Part shown: positions 17,801 to 25,557 of the stretch, piece after piece
Position numbering within the stretch: the stretch's first letter is position 1
How the letters are laid out: the number at the start of each line of letters is the position of its first letter
Source: Cellulomonas sp. KH9
GTDB lineage: Bacteria; Actinomycetota; Actinomycetes; Actinomycetales; Cellulomonadaceae
DNA: 64,000 nt
Assembly: GCF_900114185.1 (NCBI RefSeq)
Contig: NZ_FOSE01000001.1
Location: forward strand, 271,724 to 335,723
Reading direction: 5' to 3'
Translations under genes and position numbers: made by a program
Notes under the pieces: model-generated
The model's input: the letters and a program-made list of their open reading frames with translations, nothing else
Databases searched by the model: none
Told to the model about the DNA's origin: nothing

Positions 17801-18273
17801 CGATCATCGTGAGCGTGTGGACGACGGCCACGGCGCGTGAGTTGACCACCGCGGTGCACCTCAACGCGTTGGCTGCTCCGTACGCGAAGCCGAGCCCAGT
17901 GAGAGAGGGTGGGGACTACTCACTCAACCGGGTCAGGATCGAGAACGCGTACGAACTCGTTCCTGCTGCGACCTGGGGGCAGACTTGGCGCGCGGCGGAG
18001 GCTGCCGCGCAACGACTCGTCCGCGATCAGGACGACGTCCGGACCGCCATCGAGAGGGCCTCGGCGATCGCGACCCGGGATGCCGCCACGCGCCAGTCGC
18101 AACTGCGCCTGCGGGCCGTGCGCAGTTCGGGGTCGGAATTGAGGCTTCTCGAGGAGGAGATTCATCGTGAGGAAGTGGTCGCGCGTGCTCTGTCCGCCGC
18201 GGTGGCCACGCCGACACTTCGGCTCGACAGCACCGGCATCGTGGTGTTGTCCGGACGACCTCTGACGAGCTGA
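14845..18273 (+). CDS. dpdE: DpdE, SNF2-like helicase with N-terminal topoisomerase-type zinc finger
   Basis: 1142 residues. Residues 7-38 form a C4 zinc ribbon (CPLC...FWGCSQFPRC) like those at topoisomerase I C-termini. The SF2/SNF2 motor follows: motif I DEVGLGKTIEAG (about 253-264), DEAH box VVVDEAHNLARM (about 327-338), motif III LSATPA, and motif VI NRLEQRIGRCDRW (about 692-704). It is predicted to translocate on DNA as part of the restriction half of the Dpd system. First gene of an eight-gene operon; dpdF starts three bases after its stop. GTG start at 14845, with an in-frame ATG four codons later. Its lower-GC style contrasts with the flanking toxin genes, consistent with island transfer. 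Confidence 0.88.
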   Translation: MIDDMRCPLCGSPMVMQFASRGRSAGQAFWGCSQFPRCRGSRDAEGNVPQPRQPRKKATASPVQATGRRARSLSRGDLLLSSDNRFGPGKLAAREGDKLVLEYFDAPGQAPTDRYREAVSRASLTRLPLSPELRVFWQDANERWRSGRIIEANEHHDIYVRGHEWEGFVPEERIHVRWDKPLADPVGFGEAGMLESPVLAELRLPFLRSILQQRSATHGMRAALSSCIELHSHQVETAWRVLEDPVQRYLLADEVGLGKTIEAGIVIRQMLLDKPELRVLLILPPFLLEQWKRELTQKFRVHDFTRACVRFCRDDEPDSWEASDLVVVDEAHNLARMSTSADPVLVARFQRLREVALASPRLLMLSATPALHNEDAFLAMLKLLDPAVYADTTAEQLRSRLEARAGLGRVFLGLQPGLPAFLLNGRLTEIEAEFPDDDDLVAIVARAREAVAAQDKDQTATLIRALRTHVAEVYRVHRRMLRTRRTAALEATYRVSGRRAPEPAVLKSSTDAEVTEALDRWREQALARAEGDPAAMTATGRTFAEAVSLTVDPDALRTWCADRATAAVTDDEQSALRRIEQDLGFVDRRATVSRPFADALSERMTSKERAVVFCPTPKLAEEVAQELEDLLGAKSVFRHLSTEASEQTERAVRSFEGSRSAAVLVADSSAEEGRNLQFADVLVHLGLPAAANRLEQRIGRCDRWSPEGSKRRRSYLVSGVRDTSYVGAWAHILAEGFGIFDGSVASLQQAVDDATDEAWRILLELGLDGADKAVTRVRELLDAAIERVREQDALDSLESSTDDRSVYAQISEVESSALAFAEVSDNLLAANRSAGNLRFEPIGNPVAGLGGYEVIGRLPGKQAQLPLIPATRLVRDFVPLKGHRGTFVRQVALEHEDMHLYRYGDQFIDAVSDFLWHDDRGRAFGMWRWLPDWERDDTPVYRFDYTVEANPLEVPSERDPRSDLVTVSAGIDQLALTRRADGIFPPIIVSVWTTATARELTTAVHLNALAAPYAKPSPVREGGDYSLNRVRIENAYELVPAATWGQTWRAAEAAAQRLVRDQDDVRTAIERASAIATRDAATRQSQLRLRAVRSSGSELRLLEEEIHREEVVARALSAAVATPTLRLDSTGIVVLSGRPLTS

Positions 18274-18276
18274 CCC

Positions 18277-20874
18277 GTGACTGATCAGTGGGACCTCGCG
18301 ACAGCGACCCTGGCCGGCGGCGCCGACCATCGTGCACACCTCCAGGGGCCGTACCGGCGACTCGTAGACGCCTGGCTCTCGGAGAAGCCCGGCCGGGACA
18401 TCGCCGGCGACATCGCCGCAATGGTGGGGCAGATCCTCCGTCACCGGCGCGGCACCTCCGGGCAGTCGAACCACTTCATGGTTCTACGACTCGATGACCG
18501 GGGCGTTCCGGTCGAGTACCTGCGCGCGGCCCACCTGGAGGCGAGCAGGTTCGGCGCGCACGAGCACCGGGTGACTCTGGGCGAAGATTGGGACCCGGAC
18601 TGGCTGCTCGGCGACCGGGCCTGGATCGACCTGGCCTGCACGAGTCCCAACAGCTTCGACGGTCCTGGTGGACTGGTGTCCACGTCGTCGCGCCACGACA
18701 TGGCGGTGCCGGTGGATCCTGCAGTGGCGACCGCTGCGGGCATCGACGCATACCGCTCGCGGAGCCAGGCCAGCGCCGTGCGCGCGGCCGCTCTCGGCGA
18801 TCCGGAGGACACCCTTCACGTGGTTCTCCCGACGGGGACCGGCAAGTCCCTGGTGGGAATTACTCCCGGCCTCCTGGCCCGCAAGGGAGTGACAGTGGTG
18901 GTAGTTCCGACGATCGCGCTCGCCCTCGACCAGGAGCGGCAGCTGCATCAGCGCTTCCCCCAGCAGGGGCTCCCGAAGGAGTTGGCCTACTACGGGGACC
19001 GGCCCGCCGTGGAGAAGGAGGCGATCAAAGAACGTCTACGCGACGGATCCCAAAAGGTCCTGTTCACGTCACCCGAAGCCCTGGTCACCAGCCTCGCCCA
19101 ATCTCTGCGCCACCTCGCCTCCCGGGGCACCCTGAGCCATGTCGTGATCGACGAGGCGCATCTCATTCGCTCTTGGGGACTGAGTTTCCGCCCAGAGTTC
19201 CAAGTTGTTGCCTCCCTAGTCTCCGAACTGCGGGACGTCGCCCGGGCGCAGGGGGTGACCCCGCCCCGCGTCGCACTCCTGACCGCGACGCTCTCGCAGC
19301 AGGGCCTGCAACTGAACGAGGAGTTGTTCGCCGGGTCGGGCACGTCACTGTTCGTCGGGTCGACATTCCTTCGCACGGAGATCCGATACCTGTATGCACA
19401 CCCGGTCTCCAACGAAGAGCGGCTCGAGCGCGTCGTGGAAGCCCTGCGCTACCTCCCGAGGCCGGCGATTGTGTACACGACCAAGAAGGAGTCGGCGGCG
19501 AAGATTGCGGAGCGACTCCGGCAGGCAGGATTCGCCCGGACGGCAGTCTTCCACGGCGACGTCAGCGCCGAGGAGAGACTAAACATCCTGCGCGCGTGGT
19601 CGGGGGACGACGGGCCGACCTCCGTCGACGTCGTCGTCGGGAACAGCGCCTTCGGGCTAGGTGTGGACCAGAGCGACGTCCGCACAGTTCTCCATGCCTG
19701 TGTACCGGCCTCGGTCGACCGTTTCTACCAGGAAGTCGGTCGCGGGGGCCGTGACGGACATGCGGCACTGTCGGTGTGGATGCCGAGCATCACGGATGCC
19801 CAAGAAGGGCGCAACATCGAGAACGCCACTGTCCTCGGCGACGCCAAGACCTGGGGACGCTGGGAGGCCATGAGAACGGCTCGGGTGGCAGACGATCCGG
19901 CCCGGCGCCAACTGGTGCTGGACACGAGCACCGTTCCGCCTTGGCTCGACTACCGATCGGATAGCAATCAACTCTGGAATCGCAACACGTTGGTACTCCT
20001 ACAGCGTGCTGGGGTGCTCGACATCGTGGACACCCCCCCGCCTGCCCTAGAGCGCGACGCCGACGAACCCGAAGCCGCTTGGAAGGAGCGCGTGGAGGCC
20101 GCCTGGGCAGAATACGTCAAGCGCGCGACAGTGCGGATCCGCCCTGAAGTGGCGAACGTCGACGAGGCTGCAGTCGTCGCTGCCATCGAGAAGGTGCGCA
20201 GGGAGATCCGGGATTCCGAGGCGTCCTCTCGGGACCGCATCGAGCGCATGTTCGTGCTGGAGGAGTGCTGGGGCTCGATCCTGAGTGAGGAGTACGAATA
20301 TCGAGATGTCGGCCCGATGCACGCTCACCAGGTGGTCGCACCCGCTTGTTCGGGATGTCCCTCCGCCGGCCACGTCGCAGACCCGTCCTACCGGGCCGCG
20401 CGGCCCGTCGTGTCCGAGGCATCCCTTCCCGACCTGCACCGACCGGTGAGTTCCGCGCTGGATGTGATGGCCGACGGAAGTCGAACCCTCGTCGTGACCT
20501 ATCCCGAAGGCGAACTCCGGCTGCACCTGGCCGAGCTTGTCACCAAGGCCGTTACGCATGGGGTCCGAGGGATACTCGCCTCGGCCAGCATCGTCGGCCT
20601 ACCTGCCGTGACCGGGGCAAGTCGTTCAGCAGCAGAGGGGCTCGTTGCAATCGATCCCGTCGTCATGGGTCCCCCCTTCCAGTTCGCGGTTCCGACGTTG
20701 GTTCTACTGGATCCCACCGATTCGCCCCGGTTGAGTTGGCTTGCCGGGCAGTCCGGCGCGCTCCGGATCGTCGTCCTGCCAGAAAGCACCGCCGATCCCG
20801 AGTATCCGGATCAGACCGTCAAGAACATCCGCGTCCCGCACTGGTCGCTGTCGTACTTTCTCAGGAGCTTGTGA
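18277..20874 (+). CDS. dpdF: DpdF, RecQ-like DEAH helicase
   Basis: 865 residues with a complete RecQ-style motor: motif I LPTGTGKSLVGI (about 184-195), DEAH box VVIDEAHLIRSWG (about 289-301), LLTATLS, and motif VI YQEVGRGGRDGH (about 484-495). The region after the motor holds CSGCPSAGH and no full RecQ four-Cys zinc cluster. A C-terminal Rossmann-like segment (ILASASIVGLPAV...) follows. It probably unwinds or tracks DNA for the restriction complex. The GTG at 18277 follows dpdE by three bases; its TGA overlaps the dpdG ATG by one base (TGATG), indicating translational coupling. Confidence 0.87.
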   Translation: MTDQWDLATATLAGGADHRAHLQGPYRRLVDAWLSEKPGRDIAGDIAAMVGQILRHRRGTSGQSNHFMVLRLDDRGVPVEYLRAAHLEASRFGAHEHRVTLGEDWDPDWLLGDRAWIDLACTSPNSFDGPGGLVSTSSRHDMAVPVDPAVATAAGIDAYRSRSQASAVRAAALGDPEDTLHVVLPTGTGKSLVGITPGLLARKGVTVVVVPTIALALDQERQLHQRFPQQGLPKELAYYGDRPAVEKEAIKERLRDGSQKVLFTSPEALVTSLAQSLRHLASRGTLSHVVIDEAHLIRSWGLSFRPEFQVVASLVSELRDVARAQGVTPPRVALLTATLSQQGLQLNEELFAGSGTSLFVGSTFLRTEIRYLYAHPVSNEERLERVVEALRYLPRPAIVYTTKKESAAKIAERLRQAGFARTAVFHGDVSAEERLNILRAWSGDDGPTSVDVVVGNSAFGLGVDQSDVRTVLHACVPASVDRFYQEVGRGGRDGHAALSVWMPSITDAQEGRNIENATVLGDAKTWGRWEAMRTARVADDPARRQLVLDTSTVPPWLDYRSDSNQLWNRNTLVLLQRAGVLDIVDTPPPALERDADEPEAAWKERVEAAWAEYVKRATVRIRPEVANVDEAAVVAAIEKVRREIRDSEASSRDRIERMFVLEECWGSILSEEYEYRDVGPMHAHQVVAPACSGCPSAGHVADPSYRAARPVVSEASLPDLHRPVSSALDVMADGSRTLVVTYPEGELRLHLAELVTKAVTHGVRGILASASIVGLPAVTGASRSAAEGLVAIDPVVMGPPFQFAVPTLVLLDPTDSPRLSWLAGQSGALRIVVLPESTADPEYPDQTVKNIRVPHWSLSYFLRSL

Positions 20875-21794
20875 TGGCAGTACTCAACCCGCCCCGAACA
20901 CTGCCGGGGCTCGGCCGGGCGATCGTGAATCACCTCCTCGACGCGCGCCGCTCTTCCACCGAAGACGACATTGTGGCTGCCTTCAAGCCCGAGGGCCTGA
21001 ACCCAGGTGCCGATGCCGCCGGTGGTCTCAAGAACACGATTTCCTCGCTGCGCGCCATCAACGTGCTCGAGACGACCAGCGACGGCACCGTGCAACTCGG
21101 CAAGGAGGTCCGCGTCCCCAAGGCTCCGTTCAACACTGACCAATTCCGCCGAGTGCTCCAGACGCATGTCTTTGACCTCGGTCGTGACGGCGACGTCTGG
21201 GTCACTCAGCCGGGCGACGCGCACACCAGCGGCGCTCGAGACCTCAACCGTGCTCTGGCGTGGGTAATGGCGCAGGACGCCCTGGGAAACCCCCTGTCCT
21301 GGATCGAGAATCTGCAGACACTGCAGGCCGAGCAGTTCAAGACCAATGATCGCGAATCCTGGGCGGTGACCAACGACACCCGTTGGACGGCAGCCGCCCG
21401 GTGGATTCCAGCCCTGGGGCTTGCCACGCCGTCCGTCATGAAGGATCGATCCGGCCTGGTGCCACTCCCGGTAACTGCGGTGGACGACGCACTGGCGAAC
21501 GTGCCGGAAGAGCGCATCGGCATTCACGACCTGCTCGCGCGGATCGGGCGAGCGTTGCCGGTCCTGCACGGCGGGTCCGTGCGCGCTGGACTGGTTTCGG
21601 TCCTGGGTACCGACCCGGACCCGGGCATCGCGGCCGACTGTGCGGACAGTTCCGTAGGGCAGGCGTTGCGCATTCTCGAGGAACGTGGGCGAGTGACGTT
21701 CGAGACACTCCCGGACGCGGAGGGTATTCGCTTGTCTCGGTTCGACACGGCCCGACAGACGCACGCCATCGTCGAGGCGGGAGGCAAGCGGTGA
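20874..21794 (+). CDS. dpdG: DpdG, uncharacterised Dpd component
   Basis: 306 residues, mostly helical. The N-terminus looks like a winged-helix fold (AIVNHLLDARRSSTEDDIVAAF...NTISSLRAINVLETTSDGTVQLGKEV), and a second such block lies near the C-terminus (ALRILEERGRVTFETLPDAEGIRLS). No enzyme motif is visible. It is assigned as DpdG by its place between dpdF and dpdH, the conserved Salmonella order as I recall it. A DNA-binding adaptor role is inference. The ATG at 20874 overlaps the dpdF stop; a longer in-frame extension upstream lies inside dpdF and is rejected. Confidence 0.75.
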   Translation: MAVLNPPRTLPGLGRAIVNHLLDARRSSTEDDIVAAFKPEGLNPGADAAGGLKNTISSLRAINVLETTSDGTVQLGKEVRVPKAPFNTDQFRRVLQTHVFDLGRDGDVWVTQPGDAHTSGARDLNRALAWVMAQDALGNPLSWIENLQTLQAEQFKTNDRESWAVTNDTRWTAAARWIPALGLATPSVMKDRSGLVPLPVTAVDDALANVPEERIGIHDLLARIGRALPVLHGGSVRAGLVSVLGTDPDPGIAADCADSSVGQALRILEERGRVTFETLPDAEGIRLSRFDTARQTHAIVEAGGKR

Positions 21795-24700
21795 GTTGGC
21801 GCGGCACCCTTCCAGCAGCGTGCTGGAACGCGAACGAGGCGTCGACCATCATCCCGGTCGAGGCGGAGAGCACCTCCGACAGCGTCTTCCTAGCCACCCA
21901 CAGCACGATCCCGATCACGCAACGCGACCAGGTCGATAACGCTCAGGGGGGCGTAGTCGTCGACGAGCACGCGTTGCTCCGCGCAGTTCAGGAGCAGCCG
22001 GCCGACCTACCGATCATTCCCATCCTCGGCAAGTCCGGCACGGGAAAGTCCCACCTGGTGCGCTGGCTTCGCGCCCATCTGGAGACCAAGGACTCCACTC
22101 GCCTGATCTTCGTCCCCAAGCATCGGATGTCCCTGCGCGGCATCCTCGAATTGATCCTCGAGCACGCCACCGGCAACCGGGCGGACGAACTTCGCGCCAA
22201 GGTCGCGACAGCCGTCGACGCCGCGGCGGACGAGAAGACGGCGCAACTGAAACTGCGTAACGCCCTTGCCGTCAACATTGAAACCCGGGGAAACCGATCC
22301 GACGGCTCTGCCGAAGAAATCGAGAGCCGCGCCTACCTGGCTTCCCCGGGCGGCCTTCCTGCATTGTTCGGCGACGATGTCTTCCGAGGTCGACTCCTCG
22401 ACGAGAAGGGCCCGATTGCGCGTCTAGTACGCGAGAAGTTGGCAGGCAAGGGCGACGAGGACAAAGAGGATGCGTTTGGTTTCACTGCCGATGACCTAAA
22501 TCTCTCCGTCGACGACGTGAACAGGGCCGGCCAGGCCGCACGTGAGGTGGCTGGTGCTCTGACCAGCGCACCGGCTTTCCGGGAACTCGCCGCCACCATG
22601 ATCAACGAGCAACTCGGCCCGTCGGTGAGCGAGGTCTTCGGCGTGGGTGGCGATGACCTGAGGCAGATTCTGACCGACGTCCGAGTCGAGATGGACAAGC
22701 AGGACCTTGAACTGCTGGTGCTCATCGAGGACTTCTCGATCTTCCAGGGGATCCAGGGAGGCTTGATCGATGCCATCACCCTCATCTCCACTGAGACGCA
22801 GAGACTTTGCCCGATGCGCGTCGTCATGGCGGTGACCACCGGTTACTTCGTTAATCAGATGCCGGAGACCGTCTACACCCGAACTTATTGCGTCTTCGAT
22901 CTGGAACTTCCCGGCGGGATCGAAACCTCATTTAATCCAGGCGGATTTGTGGGTCGATACCTCAATGCCGTACGCGTGGGAGCAGCGGAACTGGGCGCTG
23001 CGCACGCGCGCGGTGACGAACTGACGAACGCGTGCGAGCAATGCCCCGTGAACGCGGCGTGCCATGCCTCGTTCGGGGAGGTGGACGGCTACGGACTCTT
23101 CCCGTTCAACGCCGCGGCGCTCGACCGGGCCATCAAGAGCCAGTCGGTCGACGGCAGTTTCGTGGCCCGCAATGTGCTTACCCGGGTCCTCCGCCCCGTC
23201 CTGCATCGCGATCAGACTGAGATCGAACACGGCCGGTTCCCGAGCGAAGGCTTCGCCTCCGACTTCCGTACCGGCGCGGACGACCGACTCGCCAATATCG
23301 AGGACCAGGTTAGGTTGCGACCGCCGGGAGACGACGAACTCAATGAGCGCCGTGTCCGGTTGGTGCGGTTCTGGGGATCCCGCGCGGGGGCGGAGAACCT
23401 TGCTCCGACGATCCATGCCGCCTTCGACATCGCGCCTGTCGACGGTCTCGACGATGCTGCACCCGAACCCCCGGGGCCGGGACCAGCGGCGACTCCTGCC
23501 CCTGTGCTCACACCTGCTCCTGCTCCGCCGCGCACCATGGTCGAACCGCCGCTCGTGAAAGCAGTGGACCGCTGGCTCGCAACGCAGGGACAGGAGTATC
23601 GGCAGGGCGACATCAACGACCTGCGCAACATCGTCTTCACCGCAGTGCGTTCACGACTCGGGTTCGAGGACGGATTGGGTGGCGACAGTCTCTGGAGCAA
23701 CGACAAGGCTCTCGCCCCGGGCTTCGAAGCCAGGATGGTGGAGTTCAACCAAGCCAAGCTAGCGACTGCTGTCCTACCGATCGGGCAGTCGAACGCCGAC
23801 GACATGCGAGCCCTTCGGGCCCTGGCCTGGGCGCACTCAAAGGGGTCGTGGGTCGAGGTTCCGGGCGGCGAGAAGTTGCAGCGTCTCGCGGAGAGGAGGA
23901 TCGAGCATTGGGTGAGCACGGTCAGTGCCGCGCTACTCCCGCCCGAACGCGCAGAGGACGACCTCGAGCTAGTTCGCCTGGTGGAGACCCTGCTGACTAT
24001 TGCCCGCGCTCTCGGAATTGCCGACGCGTTCAAGTCGGATGCGGCGAGCAAGGTCCGCGCTCTATTCGCGCCGGTGTCAACGCGGCCGGACCCGGATCCG
24101 AGGCCCGGCCTGCGCGCGCTACACACGTTCCTCGTCGACGGCGCCGGAAGTGGGGCGTCCGTCACAAGAGTCAGCAGGGCACAACTGCAACAACGACTGC
24201 TCCGACACGCGTCCTACAGTCAGGGCTCCGGCAAGCCCTTGGCGCTCGACCTCAGCAAGGTGATCAAGATCATCCGAGGCGGAGCAACGGGGGTGGCTTG
24301 GCCTGAATCAACTCCCGACCTCGTCAAAGCCTCGGTTTCGACTCTCGAGGCCCGGATCGCTTCGATTGACGCCCTGCATTACGAAGCATTGAACATGGTT
24401 CCCGATCTGTCCGATCTCGGTGGTGAACTCGCCGACGTGAGCACGGAGCTGCTGAGATTGGTCAACGAGCGTACGGCCGCGGGCGCACTGCCCGGCGGGA
24501 TCAACTCTGCCGCTCTGCAGGCGGCCGCGAAGGCGGTGAAACCCGGCGATCAGGCCAAGGTGGAGACCGTTTTCGCCAAACTGACCCGGTGGGACCAGTT
24601 GAGCACAGATGAGCAATTCCAGACTTTGAATGGTGACTGGGATGGGCCCGCACTCCGGGTGAACGCCTGGCTGGAACTGGCCCTGCACACCGTTCGACTT

Positions 24701-24850
24701 CTCCAGAGCAACCTGGCCAACGGCGCCGCTTCCAACGTCCAACGCGACTACGCTGATGCTCGCGACCGGTTAATCGCAGATCTCAACGAACTGGCCAACA
24801 TAATCGTGGGCATTGCAGCGCCTGCGCCCGAACCCGAGGACAAGGCATGA
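21791..24850 (+). CDS. dpdH: DpdH, large P-loop ATPase of the Dpd system
   Basis: 1019 residues with Walker A ILGKSGTGKSHLV at about 77-89. A Walker B-like LLVLIEDFSIFQG lies at about residues 303-316, placing it in the STAND/AAA-type ATPases. A cysteine cluster (CEQCPVNAAC at about 416-425) may bind metal. The middle has a Pro/Ala-rich linker (about 555-585), followed by a long helical C-terminal half. It is predicted to couple ATP hydrolysis to target sensing or complex assembly. The GTG at 21791 overlaps the dpdG TGA by four bases; the stop overlaps dpdI by four bases. The name rests on ATPase type plus operon position. Confidence 0.82.
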   Translation: MSWRGTLPAACWNANEASTIIPVEAESTSDSVFLATHSTIPITQRDQVDNAQGGVVVDEHALLRAVQEQPADLPIIPILGKSGTGKSHLVRWLRAHLETKDSTRLIFVPKHRMSLRGILELILEHATGNRADELRAKVATAVDAAADEKTAQLKLRNALAVNIETRGNRSDGSAEEIESRAYLASPGGLPALFGDDVFRGRLLDEKGPIARLVREKLAGKGDEDKEDAFGFTADDLNLSVDDVNRAGQAAREVAGALTSAPAFRELAATMINEQLGPSVSEVFGVGGDDLRQILTDVRVEMDKQDLELLVLIEDFSIFQGIQGGLIDAITLISTETQRLCPMRVVMAVTTGYFVNQMPETVYTRTYCVFDLELPGGIETSFNPGGFVGRYLNAVRVGAAELGAAHARGDELTNACEQCPVNAACHASFGEVDGYGLFPFNAAALDRAIKSQSVDGSFVARNVLTRVLRPVLHRDQTEIEHGRFPSEGFASDFRTGADDRLANIEDQVRLRPPGDDELNERRVRLVRFWGSRAGAENLAPTIHAAFDIAPVDGLDDAAPEPPGPGPAATPAPVLTPAPAPPRTMVEPPLVKAVDRWLATQGQEYRQGDINDLRNIVFTAVRSRLGFEDGLGGDSLWSNDKALAPGFEARMVEFNQAKLATAVLPIGQSNADDMRALRALAWAHSKGSWVEVPGGEKLQRLAERRIEHWVSTVSAALLPPERAEDDLELVRLVETLLTIARALGIADAFKSDAASKVRALFAPVSTRPDPDPRPGLRALHTFLVDGAGSGASVTRVSRAQLQQRLLRHASYSQGSGKPLALDLSKVIKIIRGGATGVAWPESTPDLVKASVSTLEARIASIDALHYEALNMVPDLSDLGGELADVSTELLRLVNERTAAGALPGGINSAALQAAAKAVKPGDQAKVETVFAKLTRWDQLSTDEQFQTLNGDWDGPALRVNAWLELALHTVRLLQSNLANGAASNVQRDYADARDRLIADLNELANIIVGIAAPAPEPEDKA

Positions 24851-25557
24851 CCCTGCGCAGCACGATCCAGGACCTGCGCGCGCACGCCGATGTAGCCAAT
24901 GACGAACACCAAGTCAAGGTGCGCACCGGACAATTCGCGGAACTCAGTGGCCGACTCCGTCCTGCGCTCGTAGAGTTGCCGAGGCTCAACGTCGGTCTCG
25001 CGGAGGTGCGGCAACTCGATCTGGAGTTGCCGCCCGACCGCGACCAGGAGGCGGCCCTCGTGTCCGAGAGCCTCCGGGCCCTGGCTGCGGACCTGCCCTC
25101 CTTGACGATCGAGCAGAACCTGGACCTCGCGAAGGCTCGCGTGCGTTCCGCTGAGAAGTACGTCGGCGAACTTCGCACCCTCGTCGCAGGTTCCTGGCAA
25201 GCGCATGTCAATCAACCCCCTCCTGCCATCAACAGTGACCTGGTGGACGCCCTCGCCCAGGGGGGCGTGGACGTCGAGGAGATTCGGGACGCACTCGAGA
25301 GCGCACGGGGTCGCCTACAGGCGATCAGCAACCGGACGATCCCGAACCAAGGGGATGTGGAAAAGTTCCGCATCGCCATCGCAGCCATCCACAGTTGCGG
25401 GGAGAAACTCGGCGAGGTCGTCGATGCGGACATCGCCGAGGGCATCGTCGGATCCCAGGAGGATCGCGGCATGCCTTTGAGTTGGTTCACACCCGAGCGC
25501 CTGGAGAAGCTCGCCGGGCTGCGCATCGTCGACCGGTTCCACGTGAGGCTGCGGTGA
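24847..25557 (+). CDS. dpdI: DpdI, uncharacterised helical Dpd component
   Basis: 236 residues, almost wholly helical with heptad-like Leu/Ala patterning (TIQDLRAHADVAND..., PSLTIEQNLDLAKARVRSAEKYVGELRTLV), so a coiled-coil adaptor is likely. No catalytic motif is visible. Four-base overlaps with both dpdH and dpdJ show tight coupling. The assignment is by synteny only; binding to DpdH or DpdJ is a reasonable but untested idea. Confidence 0.7.
   Translation: MTLRSTIQDLRAHADVANDEHQVKVRTGQFAELSGRLRPALVELPRLNVGLAEVRQLDLELPPDRDQEAALVSESLRALAADLPSLTIEQNLDLAKARVRSAEKYVGELRTLVAGSWQAHVNQPPPAINSDLVDALAQGGVDVEEIRDALESARGRLQAISNRTIPNQGDVEKFRIAIAAIHSCGEKLGEVVDADIAEGIVGSQEDRGMPLSWFTPERLEKLAGLRIVDRFHVRLR

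Noticed and set aside
20346..20873. N-terminal extension of DpdG
   Set aside because: It lies entirely inside dpdF in another frame; the ATG at 20874 overlaps the dpdF stop as in all other genes of the operon.
21383..21790. N-terminal extension of DpdH
   Set aside because: It lies inside dpdG; the GTG at 21791 gives the regular 4-base overlap.
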